DNA of 5,015 nt, taken from the NCBI GenBank assembly GCA_030049565.1, contig JASIKQ010000298.1, positions 1 through 5,015 of the forward strand, given 5' to 3'. The translations under genes and the position numbers were made by a program. Positions 4,869 through 5,015 of this stretch are shown piece after piece. The notes under the pieces were generated by a model. It saw only the letters and a list, made by a program, of their open reading frames with translations. It had not been told where the DNA came from and searched no databases. This DNA is from Candidatus Sulfotelmatobacter sp. Lineage in GTDB: Bacteria > Acidobacteriota > Terriglobia > Terriglobales > Acidobacteriaceae. Each line of letters opens with the position of its first letter. Position 1 is the first letter of the stretch.

Positions 4869-5015
4869 ATGCGCAGCGGTCATATGCCGCAAGCTGTCGA
4901 CAGCATCGCATCGGACATAGAGCACCTCACCGAACGGGTGCGCGAACTGGAAAACCGCGTTGCCGCACTCGAGCGCGGGGCGGGAAAGCTGGTTTCCGCT
5001 CAGCCAGAATTCACT
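4869..5015 (+). CDS. Coiled-coil protein, N-terminal fragment (runs off right edge)
   Basis: An open frame begins at ATG 4869, 9 bases after the nrfD-like stop, and stays open for all 49 codons to the window end. Residues 14-36 (SIASDIEHLTERVRELEN and on to AALE) show a clear leucine/valine heptad pattern of a coiled coil, followed by Gly/Ala/Pro-containing sequence. GAGG (4862-4865) is only 3 bases before this ATG. A second in-frame ATG at 4884 has no better site, so the start is uncertain. The tight spacing suggests it belongs to the redox operon. I do not recognise the family; short N-terminal coiled coils like this occur at the front of several bacterial membrane proteins. Confidence 0.6.
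   Translation, partial: MRSGHMPQAVDSIASDIEHLTERVRELENRVAALERGAGKLVSAQPEFT

Overview
The window most likely comes from a member of the Acidobacteriota. The evidence is the style of its proteins, recalled from memory and not searched: a small secreted protein of a type common in acidobacterial genomes (left edge), a small helical protein of a kind I also associate with that phylum, and a cytochrome/ferredoxin/NrfD set whose sequences look acidobacterial. Base composition is moderately GC-rich and GTG/TTG starts are used. No mobile element, rRNA, tRNA or CRISPR array is visible.

Layout. Positions 1-362 hold the 5' part of a leftward gene for an exported protein. Positions 363-910 carry no convincing gene but have several inverted repeats. 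A rightward class D-type sortase follows (911-1558). After about 210 bases without a gene comes a leftward 68-residue gene (1772-1978). A 373-base divergent intergenic region (1979-2351) separates it from a rightward redox operon: membrane-anchored tetraheme cytochrome c (2352-2843), Tat-type four-cluster [4Fe-4S] protein (2844-3572), and NrfD/PsrC-family quinone-site membrane protein (3648-4859). A coiled-coil protein gene starts 9 bases later and runs off the right edge.

How the genes work together. The three redox genes have the parts of a quinol/cytochrome electron-transfer complex: NrfD exchanges electrons with menaquinone, the ferredoxin subunit relays them, and the tetraheme protein passes them to or from a partner outside the membrane. 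No catalytic subunit (molybdopterin enzyme, NrfA, hydrogenase) lies beside them here, so the terminal partner is unknown. The divergent region contains two exact GTGA-N6-TCAC sites and one 7/8 match, the core of Crp/Fnr-family operators. The last two are centred 22 bp apart just upstream of a possible -10 element. This suggests control by oxygen, redox state or a cyclic nucleotide.

The most unusual non-coding signal is a perfect 13-bp inverted repeat (3627-3639 with 3706-3718) enclosing the ribosome binding site and GTG start of the nrfD-like gene, next to a short tandem GATAAG-type repeat. It could set how much NrfD subunit is made relative to the two upstream subunits.
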